A model generated the notes under the pieces. That model saw only the letters and a program-made list of their open reading frames with translations. It made no database searches and was not told where the DNA came from. This document shows positions 1-6,237 of a stretch of DNA of 6,237 nucleotides, piece after piece. The DNA comes from an uncultured Cytophagaceae bacterium. Lineage in GTDB: Bacteria; Bacteroidota; Bacteroidia; Cytophagales; Spirosomataceae. The first letter of the stretch is position 1. Each line of letters starts with the position of its first letter. The stretch covers positions 1 through 6,237 of the forward strand of contig CAILUB010000139.1 of NCBI GenBank assembly GCA_903837305.1. The letters are read 5' to 3'. The translations under genes were made by a program, and so were the position numbers.

Positions 1-1
1 C

Positions 2-937
2 ATCCAAGCGATATTATGGGTTCTTAAGAATAACCAAATGAAGATCTATAGATCCAATTTTACCTCATTCAGCTTAACCAAACGCTTTTCTGCAAGATTC
101 TATTTAAAATCATTAATTGAATATTCAGATCGTTCTCAGATGGATAATACGACAAATTATTATTGGATTAATTTTTTGAATCGAGATTATCAGCCCAACA
201 ATCCGATTAATGGAGAATACGATAAAGCGGGTTTTGAAACGCATAAATCCTTTATTACTCAGTTACAAGTAGGCTTTAGACCTTTTTTAACACAAAGTTA
301 TCGGGCAAATATCCGGGTTACTGATTGGGGTTCTTCTCCCCTTATCTTGGCTAAATACCGAGCTGGTTGGAAAGATATCTACGGATCTACCACTGATTTT
401 AATCAAGTTGAGCTTTCTTATTTGCAAAATATTGAAGTTAATCCTTGGATTAAAATGGGCCTATTAATTAATGCAGGTACTTTTATCGGTAATAAGCCCA
501 CTTATTTTATTGATTTTAAGCATTATAACGGAACATTTAATTTAATTCAAGCTGGTGAAATGTTAGCTTCTCATCGTCTAGTGGGTTATTATCAGAATTT
601 AACGAATGGTTCTAACCAACGATTAAATGTAAATCATTATGCTAATTCAACAGCTGGAACTTATTTAGAAGCATTAAGCTTTTTTCAGTTTTCTAATCTT
701 TGGTTAAAGCCTTTATTAGGAATGAAAAAACTGTATGTAAAGGAAGTCTTGATTGCTAATACTAATTATGTACAGAATCAAAATTTAGTATATAATGAAA
801 TAGGTTATGGACTAGATGGTGTGTTTAAAATCCTTCGACTTGAGGCAATTGCTAACTTCATTAATGGGCAATTTAGTTACATTGGATTTCGAATAAATAT
901 CAATTCAAGAATTCGAATCGGAAATATCCCGGAATAA
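2..937 (+). CDS. C-terminal part of a DUF5686-like outer-membrane beta-barrel protein (5' end outside window)
   Basis: The frame is open from base 2 with no stop before the first ATG at 38, so that Met is internal and the gene starts left of the window; 311 residues are visible. I recognise the end of the Bacteroidota DUF5686 family: large outer-membrane proteins with an N-terminal carboxypeptidase-regulatory-like domain (outside the window) and a C-terminal barrel. Counting from the ATG at 38, family-like blocks are EYSDRSQMDNTTNYYW (29-43), YRAGW (107-111), KHYNGTFNLI (161-170), SHRLVGYYQNLTNG (178-191), the LLGMKKLYVKEV stretch (227-237), GLDGVFKILRLEA (258-270) and YIGFRINI (281-288). Alternating polar/hydrophobic segments rich in Tyr and Phe fit transmembrane beta strands. 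The protein ends in IPE and not the aromatic residue common at barrel C-termini. The family's role is not established. The gene looks more AT-rich than topA next to it. The family call comes from remembered motif order, not a search. Confidence 0.72.
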   Translation: MQAILWVLKNNQMKIYRSNFTSFSLTKRFSARFYLKSLIEYSDRSQMDNTTNYYWINFLNRDYQPNNPINGEYDKAGFETHKSFITQLQVGFRPFLTQSYRANIRVTDWGSSPLILAKYRAGWKDIYGSTTDFNQVELSYLQNIEVNPWIKMGLLINAGTFIGNKPTYFIDFKHYNGTFNLIQAGEMLASHRLVGYYQNLTNGSNQRLNVNHYANSTAGTYLEALSFFQFSNLWLKPLLGMKKLYVKEVLIANTNYVQNQNLVYNEIGYGLDGVFKILRLEAIANFINGQFSYIGFRININSRIRIGNIPE

Positions 938-967
938 TTTTTTTTGCTTTTCGGTGAATTTTGCCTC

Positions 968-995
968 TTTGTTAAATTTAGAGCCCTTATATTTG
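968..995 (+). promoter_or_regulatory. Candidate Bacteroidota-type promoter for topA-folD
   Basis: The 94-base gap before topA contains TATATTTG at 988-995, an exact match to the Bacteroidota -7 element TAnnTTTG. A TTTG at 968-971 could serve as the -33 element, but the 16-base spacing is shorter than the usual 19-21. Another TTTG at 960-963 gives 24, which is too long. Transcription would start near 1001-1003, leaving a leader of about 30 bases before the topA ATG. The leader has no Shine-Dalgarno sequence, as is usual in this phylum. The -7 element is convincing; the upstream element is uncertain. Confidence 0.45.
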
Positions 996-1031
996 GGGTC
1001 ATTTTAAGAATTTCATTTTTTAACCAGCATA

Positions 1032-3521
1032 ATGGCAAAAAATTTAGTCATCGTTGAGTCTCCTGCGAAAGCGAAGACCATAGAAGGATATTTGGGAAAG
1101 GATTTCGTGGTGAAGTCTTCTTTTGGTCACGTACGCGATTTGCCTTTAAAAGGAGACAAAGCCATTGATGTGGAGAACGACTTCGCTCCTACCTATGTGG
1201 TATCTGCGGATAAGACTAAGGTCATATCTGAGTTAAAAAGCTTGGCGAAATCATCTGAAGAAGTTTGGTTAGCTACGGACGACGACCGTGAGGGAGAAGC
1301 CATTTCTTGGCACTTAAAGGAAGCATTAGGATTAAAAGATAACGCGAAACGCATTGTTTTTCGTGAAATTACAAAGCCAGCCATTTTGCAAGCTATCACG
1401 CAGCCACGTACCATTGATATGGATTTAGTGAATGCGCAGCAGGCACGTCGGATTATGGATCGTTTGATTGGGTTTGAATTGTCACCGGTGCTTTGGTCGA
1501 AAGTACAAAAAGGTTTATCTGCCGGCCGTGTACAATCTGTAGCTGTTCGTTTGATTGTAGAGCGTGAGCGTGAAATTGAAAATCACGAGGCGGTAGCTAC
1601 TTTTAAAGTAGTGGCTCATTTTGATTTACCAGGTAAAAAAGTATTGAAAGCTGAATTATCGAAGGCTTTTGCCAAAGAAAATGATGCACTAGACTTTTTG
1701 AAAAAATGTGTAGGCGCTTCATTCAGCATTAAAAGCTTAGAAACGAAACCGGCGAAAAAATCACCCGCACCTCCATTTACAACGTCTACCTTACAACAAG
1801 AGGCTTCTCGTAAACTAGGTTTTGCGGTAGCTACGACCATGTCTGTCGCTCAAAAACTCTATGAATCAGGTCGCATAACGTATATGCGTACCGATTCTAC
1901 CATGTTATCGCAAGAAGCTAGAGATAAAGCGAAGGCAGAAATTGAATCCGCATATGGTGCGAAATTCCACCACAGCCGTCAATTTAAAACGAAATCAGAA
2001 AGCGCACAAGAGGCTCACGAAGCCATTCGTCCGACAGATTTTGCCAATCACAGCATTACAGGTGATGCGCGTGAGAAGCGTTTGTATGAATTAATTTGGA
2101 AGCGGGCGATTGCGTCTCAAATGGCCGATGCCTTAATTGAGCGAACGACCGCTTTAATTGATATTTCCACTACCCCTGAGTTGTTATCAGCTCAAGGAGA
2201 GGTGATCGCTTTTGAAGGTTTCTTGAAGGCTTATTTAGAAGGTAAAGACGACGAAGAGGAGGATGAAAACAAAGATATGTTGCCTCCTTTGAATATAGGT
2301 CAAGTGTTGACATTAGATGAAATGAAGGCCCAAGAGCGTTTTACTCGAGCTGCGCCGCGTTATACGGAGGCAAGTTTAGTGAAGGCTTTGGAAGAAAAGG
2401 GAATCGGTCGTCCTTCGACCTATGCTCCTACTATTTCTACCATTATTAAGCGTGCCTATGTGGTGAAAGAAGATCGTCCAGGTAGAGAACGTGAATTCCA
2501 AACCTGGGTACTTTCAAATAATGAGATTTCGGGAACGAAAGCGACAGAAACAGTAGGTACGGAAAAGTCAAAATTATTCCCTACACACATCGGAACGCTC
2601 GTAACGGATTTCTTGGTCGAAAACTTTGAAAACGTCGTTGATTATACGTTTACCGCGGAAATGGAGGATGAATTTGATAACATCGCCAAAGGTAAATTAG
2701 AGTGGACGGTTTTGATGAAAAACTTCTACAAGTCTTTCCACCAAACGATTGAAGATTCTAAGTCTATCAACCGCAGTTCTGTGGGTGGTGGACGTGAATT
2801 AGGAGTAGACCCGAAGACCGGACGATTAGTTTCTGTTCGTTTAGGGAAATTTGGCCCATTTGTACAGTTAGGTGAATCTTCTGAGGAAGAAAAACCAGTC
2901 TTTGCAAATTTAACGAAGACACAAGCAGTTAGTACATTGACTTTTGAAGAAGCTTTGGCCTTATTAGAACGCCCTAAATTACCTCGCGAAGTAGGTATTC
3001 ACAACGATATGCCAGTAATTATCGGTGCGGGAAAATTAGGCCCATACATTAAATTTGATGGTAAATTTACTAGTTTGCCAGATTCACATGATCCGTTTAC
3101 CATTGAAATGGATGAAGCGATCGCTGTGATTGCACAAGCCTTGAAAGATGCGGAAGCAGGTGGATTAGGGTATTTTGAAGATTCCTTGATTGAGACCGGT
3201 AAAGGGCGTTTTGGTCCCTATGTAAAGCATAATGGAAAGTATTATTCCTTAGCTAAAACGGATAATTTAGCCACGATTGATCAAGCACGCGCCATCGAGT
3301 TAATCGAGGCGAAGCGTAAAGTGGAAGCGAATAAATTCATTAAGGAATTTGCAGAGAATGAGTCTGTTAAGGTAGTGAACGGAATGTATGGCCCTTATAT
3401 CCAAATCGGGAAACGTAACGTTAAAATTCCGAAAGGAACGGAACCAGCTGATTTAACCTTAGAGGAGTGTTTAGCCTTAGGCGACGCAGCTCCAGCCCCT
3501 AAAAAAGCACGTAAAAAATAA
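1032..3521 (+). CDS. topA: DNA topoisomerase I (type IA)
   Basis: An 829-residue type IA topoisomerase, which relaxes negatively supercoiled DNA by cutting one strand through a 5'-phosphotyrosine and passing the other strand. The N-terminal Toprim domain carries Glu9 (IVESPAKAKTI) and the metal-binding DDDREGE motif with Asp83, Asp85 and Glu87. The catalytic Tyr284 lies in RITYMRTDST with Arg286 beside it. The conserved GIGRPSTYAPT (457-467) closes the core, and an acidic linker spans 404-415. The C-terminus has four short repeats centred on GKFGPFVQL (605-613), GKLGPYIKF (667-675), GRFGPYVKH (725-733) and GMYGPYIQI (784-792), then a basic KKARKK tail. Only Cys226 and Cys813 exist, so there are no zinc ribbons of the E. 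coli kind. The ATG at 1032 gives the family's standard MAKNLVIVES start. folD follows 4 bases after the stop, so the two are probably co-transcribed. Complete, with all key residues present. Confidence 0.98.
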   Translation: MAKNLVIVESPAKAKTIEGYLGKDFVVKSSFGHVRDLPLKGDKAIDVENDFAPTYVVSADKTKVISELKSLAKSSEEVWLATDDDREGEAISWHLKEALGLKDNAKRIVFREITKPAILQAITQPRTIDMDLVNAQQARRIMDRLIGFELSPVLWSKVQKGLSAGRVQSVAVRLIVEREREIENHEAVATFKVVAHFDLPGKKVLKAELSKAFAKENDALDFLKKCVGASFSIKSLETKPAKKSPAPPFTTSTLQQEASRKLGFAVATTMSVAQKLYESGRITYMRTDSTMLSQEARDKAKAEIESAYGAKFHHSRQFKTKSESAQEAHEAIRPTDFANHSITGDAREKRLYELIWKRAIASQMADALIERTTALIDISTTPELLSAQGEVIAFEGFLKAYLEGKDDEEEDENKDMLPPLNIGQVLTLDEMKAQERFTRAAPRYTEASLVKALEEKGIGRPSTYAPTISTIIKRAYVVKEDRPGREREFQTWVLSNNEISGTKATETVGTEKSKLFPTHIGTLVTDFLVENFENVVDYTFTAEMEDEFDNIAKGKLEWTVLMKNFYKSFHQTIEDSKSINRSSVGGGRELGVDPKTGRLVSVRLGKFGPFVQLGESSEEEKPVFANLTKTQAVSTLTFEEALALLERPKLPREVGIHNDMPVIIGAGKLGPYIKFDGKFTSLPDSHDPFTIEMDEAIAVIAQALKDAEAGGLGYFEDSLIETGKGRFGPYVKHNGKYYSLAKTDNLATIDQARAIELIEAKRKVEANKFIKEFAENESVKVVNGMYGPYIQIGKRNVKIPKGTEPADLTLEECLALGDAAPAPKKARKK

Positions 3522-3525
3522 GCAT

Positions 3526-4416
3526 ATGAGTCAGATTATCGATGGAAAGATGGTGGCCGAAACGATGAAAGTCGCGATCGGTGAAGAGGTAAAACAAATG
3601 GTTGCAGCGGGCCAAAAAGCTCCTCATTTAGTGGCCATCCTCGTAGGAAATAATGGCGCATCTGAGACCTATGTAGCGAATAAAGTAAAATCGTGTGAGG
3701 AATTAGGCTTTGCCTCTACCCTGTTACGTTTTGATCCTTCGATCTCTGAAGCTGATTTGTTAGCGGAAGTACAAAAAGTGAATGACAATCCGGATATGGA
3801 TGGCTTAATCGTTCAATTACCACTTCCAAAGCACATTAATCCAGATAAAGTAATGGAAACGATTCATCCGTCTAAAGACGTCGATGGTTTCCACCCCATC
3901 AATATTGGTCGTATGGCTAAAGGATTGCCGGCATACATTTCTGCCACACCGCAAGGAGTGTTAGATTTATTAGCTTATTACAAGATTGAAACCGCTGGAA
4001 AGCATTGCGTTATAGTAGGTCGTTCCCAAATCGTGGGCTTGCCCATGTCCATCTTAATGCAGCGCAATCACCCGGTGGGTAACTGCACGGTTACCTTAAC
4101 GCATTCTAGAACTACTAATTTAGCAGAAATTTGTTCTCAAGGGGATATTGTTATTGCGGCATTGGGTATACCAGAGTTTATTAAGTCTGCCCACATTAAA
4201 CCAGGTGCCGTTGTTATTGATGTAGGTTTAACACGCGTGGAAGATGCGACGAAGAAATCAGGCTATGCATTAAAGGGCGATGTGGATTTCGATAATGTAG
4301 CTCCTAAATGTTCCTACATCACGCCTGTACCTAAAGGTGTAGGTCCAATGACCATCGTTTCCTTGATGAAAAATACGCTTTTAGCTGCTAAAGGTGTGAT
4401 TTATCCGAAGAACTAA
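3526..4416 (+). CDS. folD: Bifunctional methylenetetrahydrofolate dehydrogenase / methenyltetrahydrofolate cyclohydrolase
   Basis: A 296-residue cytosolic enzyme of normal family length. It oxidises 5,10-methylene-THF to 5,10-methenyl-THF with NAD(P)+ and hydrolyses that to 10-formyl-THF, feeding purine synthesis and formyl-Met-tRNA. The N-terminal catalytic domain has SETYVANKVKSCEELG with Tyr49 and the catalytic Lys53, then DGLIVQLPLPKH (92-103) and KDVDGFHP (117-124, with Asp118 and Asp120). The Rossmann cofactor site is VIVGRSQIVGLPMS (162-175); it has Gln168 where Asn is common, a mild variation. The C-terminal signature is TPVPKGVGPMT (266-276). The ATG lies 4 bases after the topA stop with no Shine-Dalgarno sequence, so translation probably relies on operon coupling or an AT-rich leader. 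The stop TAA shares bases with the stop of the convergent methyltransferase gene, and a terminator hairpin begins 15 bases later. Confidence 0.97.
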   Translation: MSQIIDGKMVAETMKVAIGEEVKQMVAAGQKAPHLVAILVGNNGASETYVANKVKSCEELGFASTLLRFDPSISEADLLAEVQKVNDNPDMDGLIVQLPLPKHINPDKVMETIHPSKDVDGFHPINIGRMAKGLPAYISATPQGVLDLLAYYKIETAGKHCVIVGRSQIVGLPMSILMQRNHPVGNCTVTLTHSRTTNLAEICSQGDIVIAALGIPEFIKSAHIKPGAVVIDVGLTRVEDATKKSGYALKGDVDFDNVAPKCSYITPVPKGVGPMTIVSLMKNTLLAAKGVIYPKN

Positions 4417-5318
4417 GATTGATATATATAGCGATAAAAAACTCCTAAGGGGAGTTTTTTATCGTATTCATCGTTTAAAAATATCTCTCCTGACTCTGCC
4501 TTTTCTGGCACATTGAAAATACCTTTCATCAAGTTTTCTACCACTAGGGTTGAGAAGCCTAAGGAATAGACATTTGTTAAAAGAATGTGTTCTTTCGGAT
4601 CTAATATCTCCTTCACAGAACGTAACATATCATCGATTTGCTCTTCTAATACCCATTTTTCCCCTTCAGGACCCCGACCATAGGCTGGAGGATCCAATAG
4701 GATACCTTGGTAAAAATTACCGCGTCTCGCTTCACGTTTCACGAATTTAAGCGCATCTTCTGCCATCCAACGGATGTTATCAAGCTTAGACACTTCCATA
4801 TTCTCTCTTGCCCAAGATAAAACGGGTTTTACAGAATCCACGTGTGTGACATCAGCGCCCACCTGCTTACAAGCTAAGCTCGCACCGCCTGTATAGGCGA
4901 ATAAGTTTAGGATTTTAGGCTTCGGTGTTTTTAACAAAGGAATGTTTTTTGCTAAAAATTCCCAGTTCGACGCTTGCTCAGGAAATATACCTACGTGTTT
5001 AAAGGATGACAAGGAAATCTTAAAACTCAAATCTAAAGTCTCTGATTGATACGGCATGAACCATTTATCAGGCACCCCCTTTTTTACCTCCCAAACACCA
5101 CGCTCATTGCTTCCTTTTTCTTTTTTGAAATAGGCATTCGCCTTGCTAGCCCAGAATTCTTCTGACAGTGATTTTTGCCAAACTGCCTGAGGCTCTGGAC
5201 GTCTTACTACAAATTCACCAAATTGCTCGAGTTTTTCGAATCCACCGGAGTCAATTAATTCGTAGTTTTTACCCCAAAATGCGGGTGTCTCAATGGCAAT
5301 AGAAGCTGAATTTTTCAA
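4413..5318 (-). CDS. Class I SAM-dependent methyltransferase, RlmI-like (COG1092-type), probable rRNA methyltransferase
   Basis: A 301-residue protein with a Rossmann methyltransferase fold. Motif I, which binds S-adenosylmethionine, is LNLFAYTGGASLA (137-149); the acidic residue after strand 2 is Asp161 in VTHVDSVKP; Asp188 lies in MAEDALKFV; and motif IV is DPPAYGRGPEGEKW (209-222). FPEQASNWEF (112-121) precedes the fold and is typical of the RlmI/RlmK group, which methylates 23S rRNA bases. The N-terminal part (YELIDSGGFEKLEQFG, then RRPEPQAVW) resembles Bacteroidota homologues and shows no recognisable PUA domain. The substrate cannot be told from sequence. The start is a TTG: the only in-frame stop nearby is six bases upstream, and the first in-frame ATG would be residue 88, which would remove the conserved N-terminus. 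The last codons overlap a terminator hairpin, and the stop codon overlaps that of folD. Sure of the fold, unsure of the target. Confidence 0.87.
   Translation of the reverse strand: MKNSASIAIETPAFWGKNYELIDSGGFEKLEQFGEFVVRRPEPQAVWQKSLSEEFWASKANAYFKKEKGSNERGVWEVKKGVPDKWFMPYQSETLDLSFKISLSSFKHVGIFPEQASNWEFLAKNIPLLKTPKPKILNLFAYTGGASLACKQVGADVTHVDSVKPVLSWARENMEVSKLDNIRWMAEDALKFVKREARRGNFYQGILLDPPAYGRGPEGEKWVLEEQIDDMLRSVKEILDPKEHILLTNVYSLGFSTLVVENLMKGIFNVPEKAESGEIFLNDEYDKKLPLGVFYRYIYQS
4432..4464. terminator. Bidirectional intrinsic terminator between folD and the methyltransferase gene
   Basis: A perfect 14-bp inverted repeat: the arm 4432-4445 (CGATAAAAAACTCC) pairs with 4451-4464 (GGAGTTTTTTATCG), with loop TAAGG at 4446-4450. 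A T6 tract (4455-4460) serves plus-strand transcripts, and the A6 tract (4436-4441) gives the same tract on the minus strand. It starts 15 bases after the folD stop, a textbook position. On the minus strand it lies inside the coding sequence, covering the codons for most of the methyltransferase ending DKKLPLGVFY. The U tract follows only a short GC-rich stem tip (GGAG/CTCC), so efficiency may be moderate. Confidence 0.85.
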
Positions 5319-5324
5319 TTTTTA
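5316..5324 (-). promoter_or_regulatory. Stop-TTG junction, probable translational coupling site
   Basis: On the minus strand the bases read TAA AAA TTG. The upstream gene stops (5324-5322) and the methyltransferase starts at TTG (5318-5316) in the same frame, one codon later. No Shine-Dalgarno sequence or nearby ATG is visible, so the TTG is most simply used by ribosomes that have just terminated. Stop-codon readthrough is possible but less likely, because the upstream protein ends where I expect its family to end. Confidence 0.55.
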
Positions 5325-6236
5325 GGGGTTCAATGGGATTTTAGTTAGGAAATAAACAGAACGTCTTCCTTCCTCTGAATTGTTAATTGTTTGATTACCA
5401 GAAGCTAGAAAATTGTTGCCAAACCAGAAGTTTAAATCTGATTTTTCTTGACGGCGAATTTTATCTCCTTCATTTTGTGAACTTAATTCTTGAATCTTTT
5501 CCTCTCCAGACTGACCTTGTGCAGTTATATATTTAGAAATGATATAATTACCTCTTTGGTACGATAAAGTAAGAATGTCTCCATGTAGCGATGTTTTTAT
5601 CTTTTGGATCAATTTATCTTCTTTAATATCATTTAAATCAATAGAATGATCCCATACTAAATTACCTTTTTCATCTATTTCTGCAATCACGGCATGCGTA
5701 TAAATCCATCCATCAAATTGCTGTGAATTACTGTACGAATTAAAACCTCTATATCCCCATGGACTATAATAGCTAGAGAATGGAGAATATAGGCCATAAT
5801 TACCATATCCCCATCTATAGGGATTATACAGCATATTCCAAGGTGAAAATAATCCCCCTCCTAACATGTTACCACCGAATGGCGAATAATTAGCATATTT
5901 ATAGTCTGGATAAAACGCTTCAGCTACTATGATGTAATGATCTCCCTTTTTAATGATCTCATGCATTAATAAGCGATAATCTAATCGAAGTTCTTCGCCT
6001 TTATTTTCTTTTGTTTTAATTTTTTTCTCCTGTTTATTTCTCTGCTTTTCCCCTAAAAAATTGAAAAAATTATTGAATTGAGTGAAGCTGTGGAATTTTT
6101 CTTCTTGAGGTTCACCATCTAAATAAGAAGAAAAATATAAACCTTGTGAACTAGGTCCTCTTCCGGATCCAATGGTATTTTTATGACCGTAAGTGCCTAC
6201 CACCACTTGAAGAGAATCATTTAATTGTGTTGATTT
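5322..6236 (-). CDS. Bacteroidota protein of unknown function, C-terminal part (5' end outside window)
   Basis: The frame is open through the right edge. The GTG at 6206 is not a convincing start, because ten further sense codons (KSTQLNDSLQ) precede it, so the gene is cut; 304 residues are visible. Numbering from that GTG, I see VVGTYGHKNTIGSGRGPSSQGLYFS (2-26), a Lys/Glu-rich stretch (53-72), LDYRLLMHEIIKKGDHYIIVAEAFYP (75-100), an aromatic Gly/Pro-rich segment (104-154), DGWIYTHAVIAEIDEKGNLVWDHSIDLND (165-193) and the ending FWFGNNFLASG...RRSVYFLTKI (260-290). These blocks resemble, from memory, an uncharacterised, probably secreted Bacteroidota family in which the YxYTHAVI and LLWD segments suggest beta-propeller-like repeats. 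No catalytic motif is visible. The methyltransferase gene follows in the same frame after a single stop and one codon, so the two are likely co-transcribed. The gene looks more AT-rich than topA and folD. Function unknown. Confidence 0.65.
   Translation of the reverse strand, partial: KSTQLNDSLQVVVGTYGHKNTIGSGRGPSSQGLYFSSYLDGEPQEEKFHSFTQFNNFFNFLGEKQRNKQEKKIKTKENKGEELRLDYRLLMHEIIKKGDHYIIVAEAFYPDYKYANYSPFGGNMLGGGLFSPWNMLYNPYRWGYGNYGLYSPFSSYYSPWGYRGFNSYSNSQQFDGWIYTHAVIAEIDEKGNLVWDHSIDLNDIKEDKLIQKIKTSLHGDILTLSYQRGNYIISKYITAQGQSGEEKIQELSSQNEGDKIRRQEKSDLNFWFGNNFLASGNQTINNSEEGRRSVYFLTKIPLNP
5745..5897 (-). other. Segment encoding a Tyr/Gly/Pro/Trp-rich low-complexity insert
   Basis: These codons (residues 104-154 of the unknown protein, counted from the GTG at 6206) encode 51 residues, of which 10 are Tyr, 10 Gly, 5 Pro and 3 Trp. 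A short SP[FW] motif recurs four times (residues 108, 121, 141 and 148), and WGY occurs twice, 18 residues apart. The WGY copies match at DNA level as atatccccat at 5751-5760 and 5805-5814, hinting at partial duplication. It falls between AEAFYP and DGWIYTHAV, where the family as I remember it has a variable loop. Confidence 0.6.
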
Positions 6237-6237
6237 A

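Noticed and set aside
38..40. ATG as the start of the left-hand gene
   Set aside because: The frame is open to the window edge, and the visible protein matches only the C-terminal part of a much longer family, so this Met is internal.
911..945. Possible terminator of the barrel-protein gene: T8 run at 938-945 after a small dyad
   Set aside because: The best stem I can draw is only 3-4 bp (919-921 with 929-931), too weak to call an intrinsic terminator.
1193..1414. Antisense open frame of 73 codons inside topA
   Set aside because: It lies opposite conserved Toprim codons, shows no recognisable protein and no start signal; it is a shadow of topA.
1616..1840. Antisense open frame of 74 codons inside topA
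   Set aside because: Same reasoning: opposite well-conserved topA coding sequence, with no family resemblance.
4550..4750. Plus-strand open frame of 66 codons opposite the methyltransferase gene
   Set aside because: It covers the strand opposite motif IV and its surroundings, which are clearly coding on the minus strand.
6204..6206. GTG as the start of the right-hand gene
   Set aside because: The frame continues open to the edge with plausible coding sequence, and the protein would begin mid-domain without a signal peptide.
1..6237. A new defence, mobile or RNA-based system
   Set aside because: All strong signals are housekeeping genes or Bacteroidota-typical proteins; there are no transposase genes, terminal inverted repeats, CRISPR-like repeats, tRNA or rRNA genes, or structured intergenic RNA, and the only sizeable gap is 94 bases.

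Overview
The window looks like an ordinary chromosomal segment of a member of the Bacteroidota, with a weak lean towards the Cytophagales. The reasons are a DUF5686-type outer-membrane protein end that I know only from this phylum, a TopA whose C-terminus is built of short repeats and not zinc ribbons, no Shine-Dalgarno sequences before the gene starts, a TAnnTTTG-type promoter element before topA, and a second Bacteroidota-type protein of unknown function at the right edge. The lean to Cytophagales is inference; the genus cannot be read from the sequence.

Layout. Bases 2-937 (+) are the C-terminal part of a DUF5686-like beta-barrel protein that begins left of the window. A 94-base gap (938-1031) holds a candidate promoter for a two-gene unit, topA (1032-3521, DNA topoisomerase I) and folD (3526-4416, methylene-tetrahydrofolate dehydrogenase/cyclohydrolase), separated by 4 bases. 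Converging on it from the right is a second two-gene unit on the minus strand. It consists of a Bacteroidota-type protein of unknown function (5322 to beyond the right edge), then a class I SAM-dependent methyltransferase of the RlmI-like group (4413-5318), whose start is a TTG three bases after the upstream stop codon. There is no gene-free stretch longer than 94 bases.

How the genes relate. TopA relaxes negative supercoils. FolD interconverts one-carbon folates for purine, formyl-Met and methyl-group supply. The methyltransferase probably modifies rRNA. These are housekeeping roles joined by co-transcription and not by a shared pathway. The two edge genes look visibly more AT-rich than topA and folD.

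The most interesting feature is the junction of the convergent units. The stop codons of folD and the methyltransferase gene overlap in one CTAA. A perfect 14-bp hairpin with A6 and T6 tracts in its stem, which looks like a bidirectional terminator, lies wholly inside the last codons of the methyltransferase gene. On the minus strand it would therefore end transcripts before the stop codon. I see no CRISPR array, mobile element, RNA gene, defence system or other clearly new system, and both edge genes are cut by the window.
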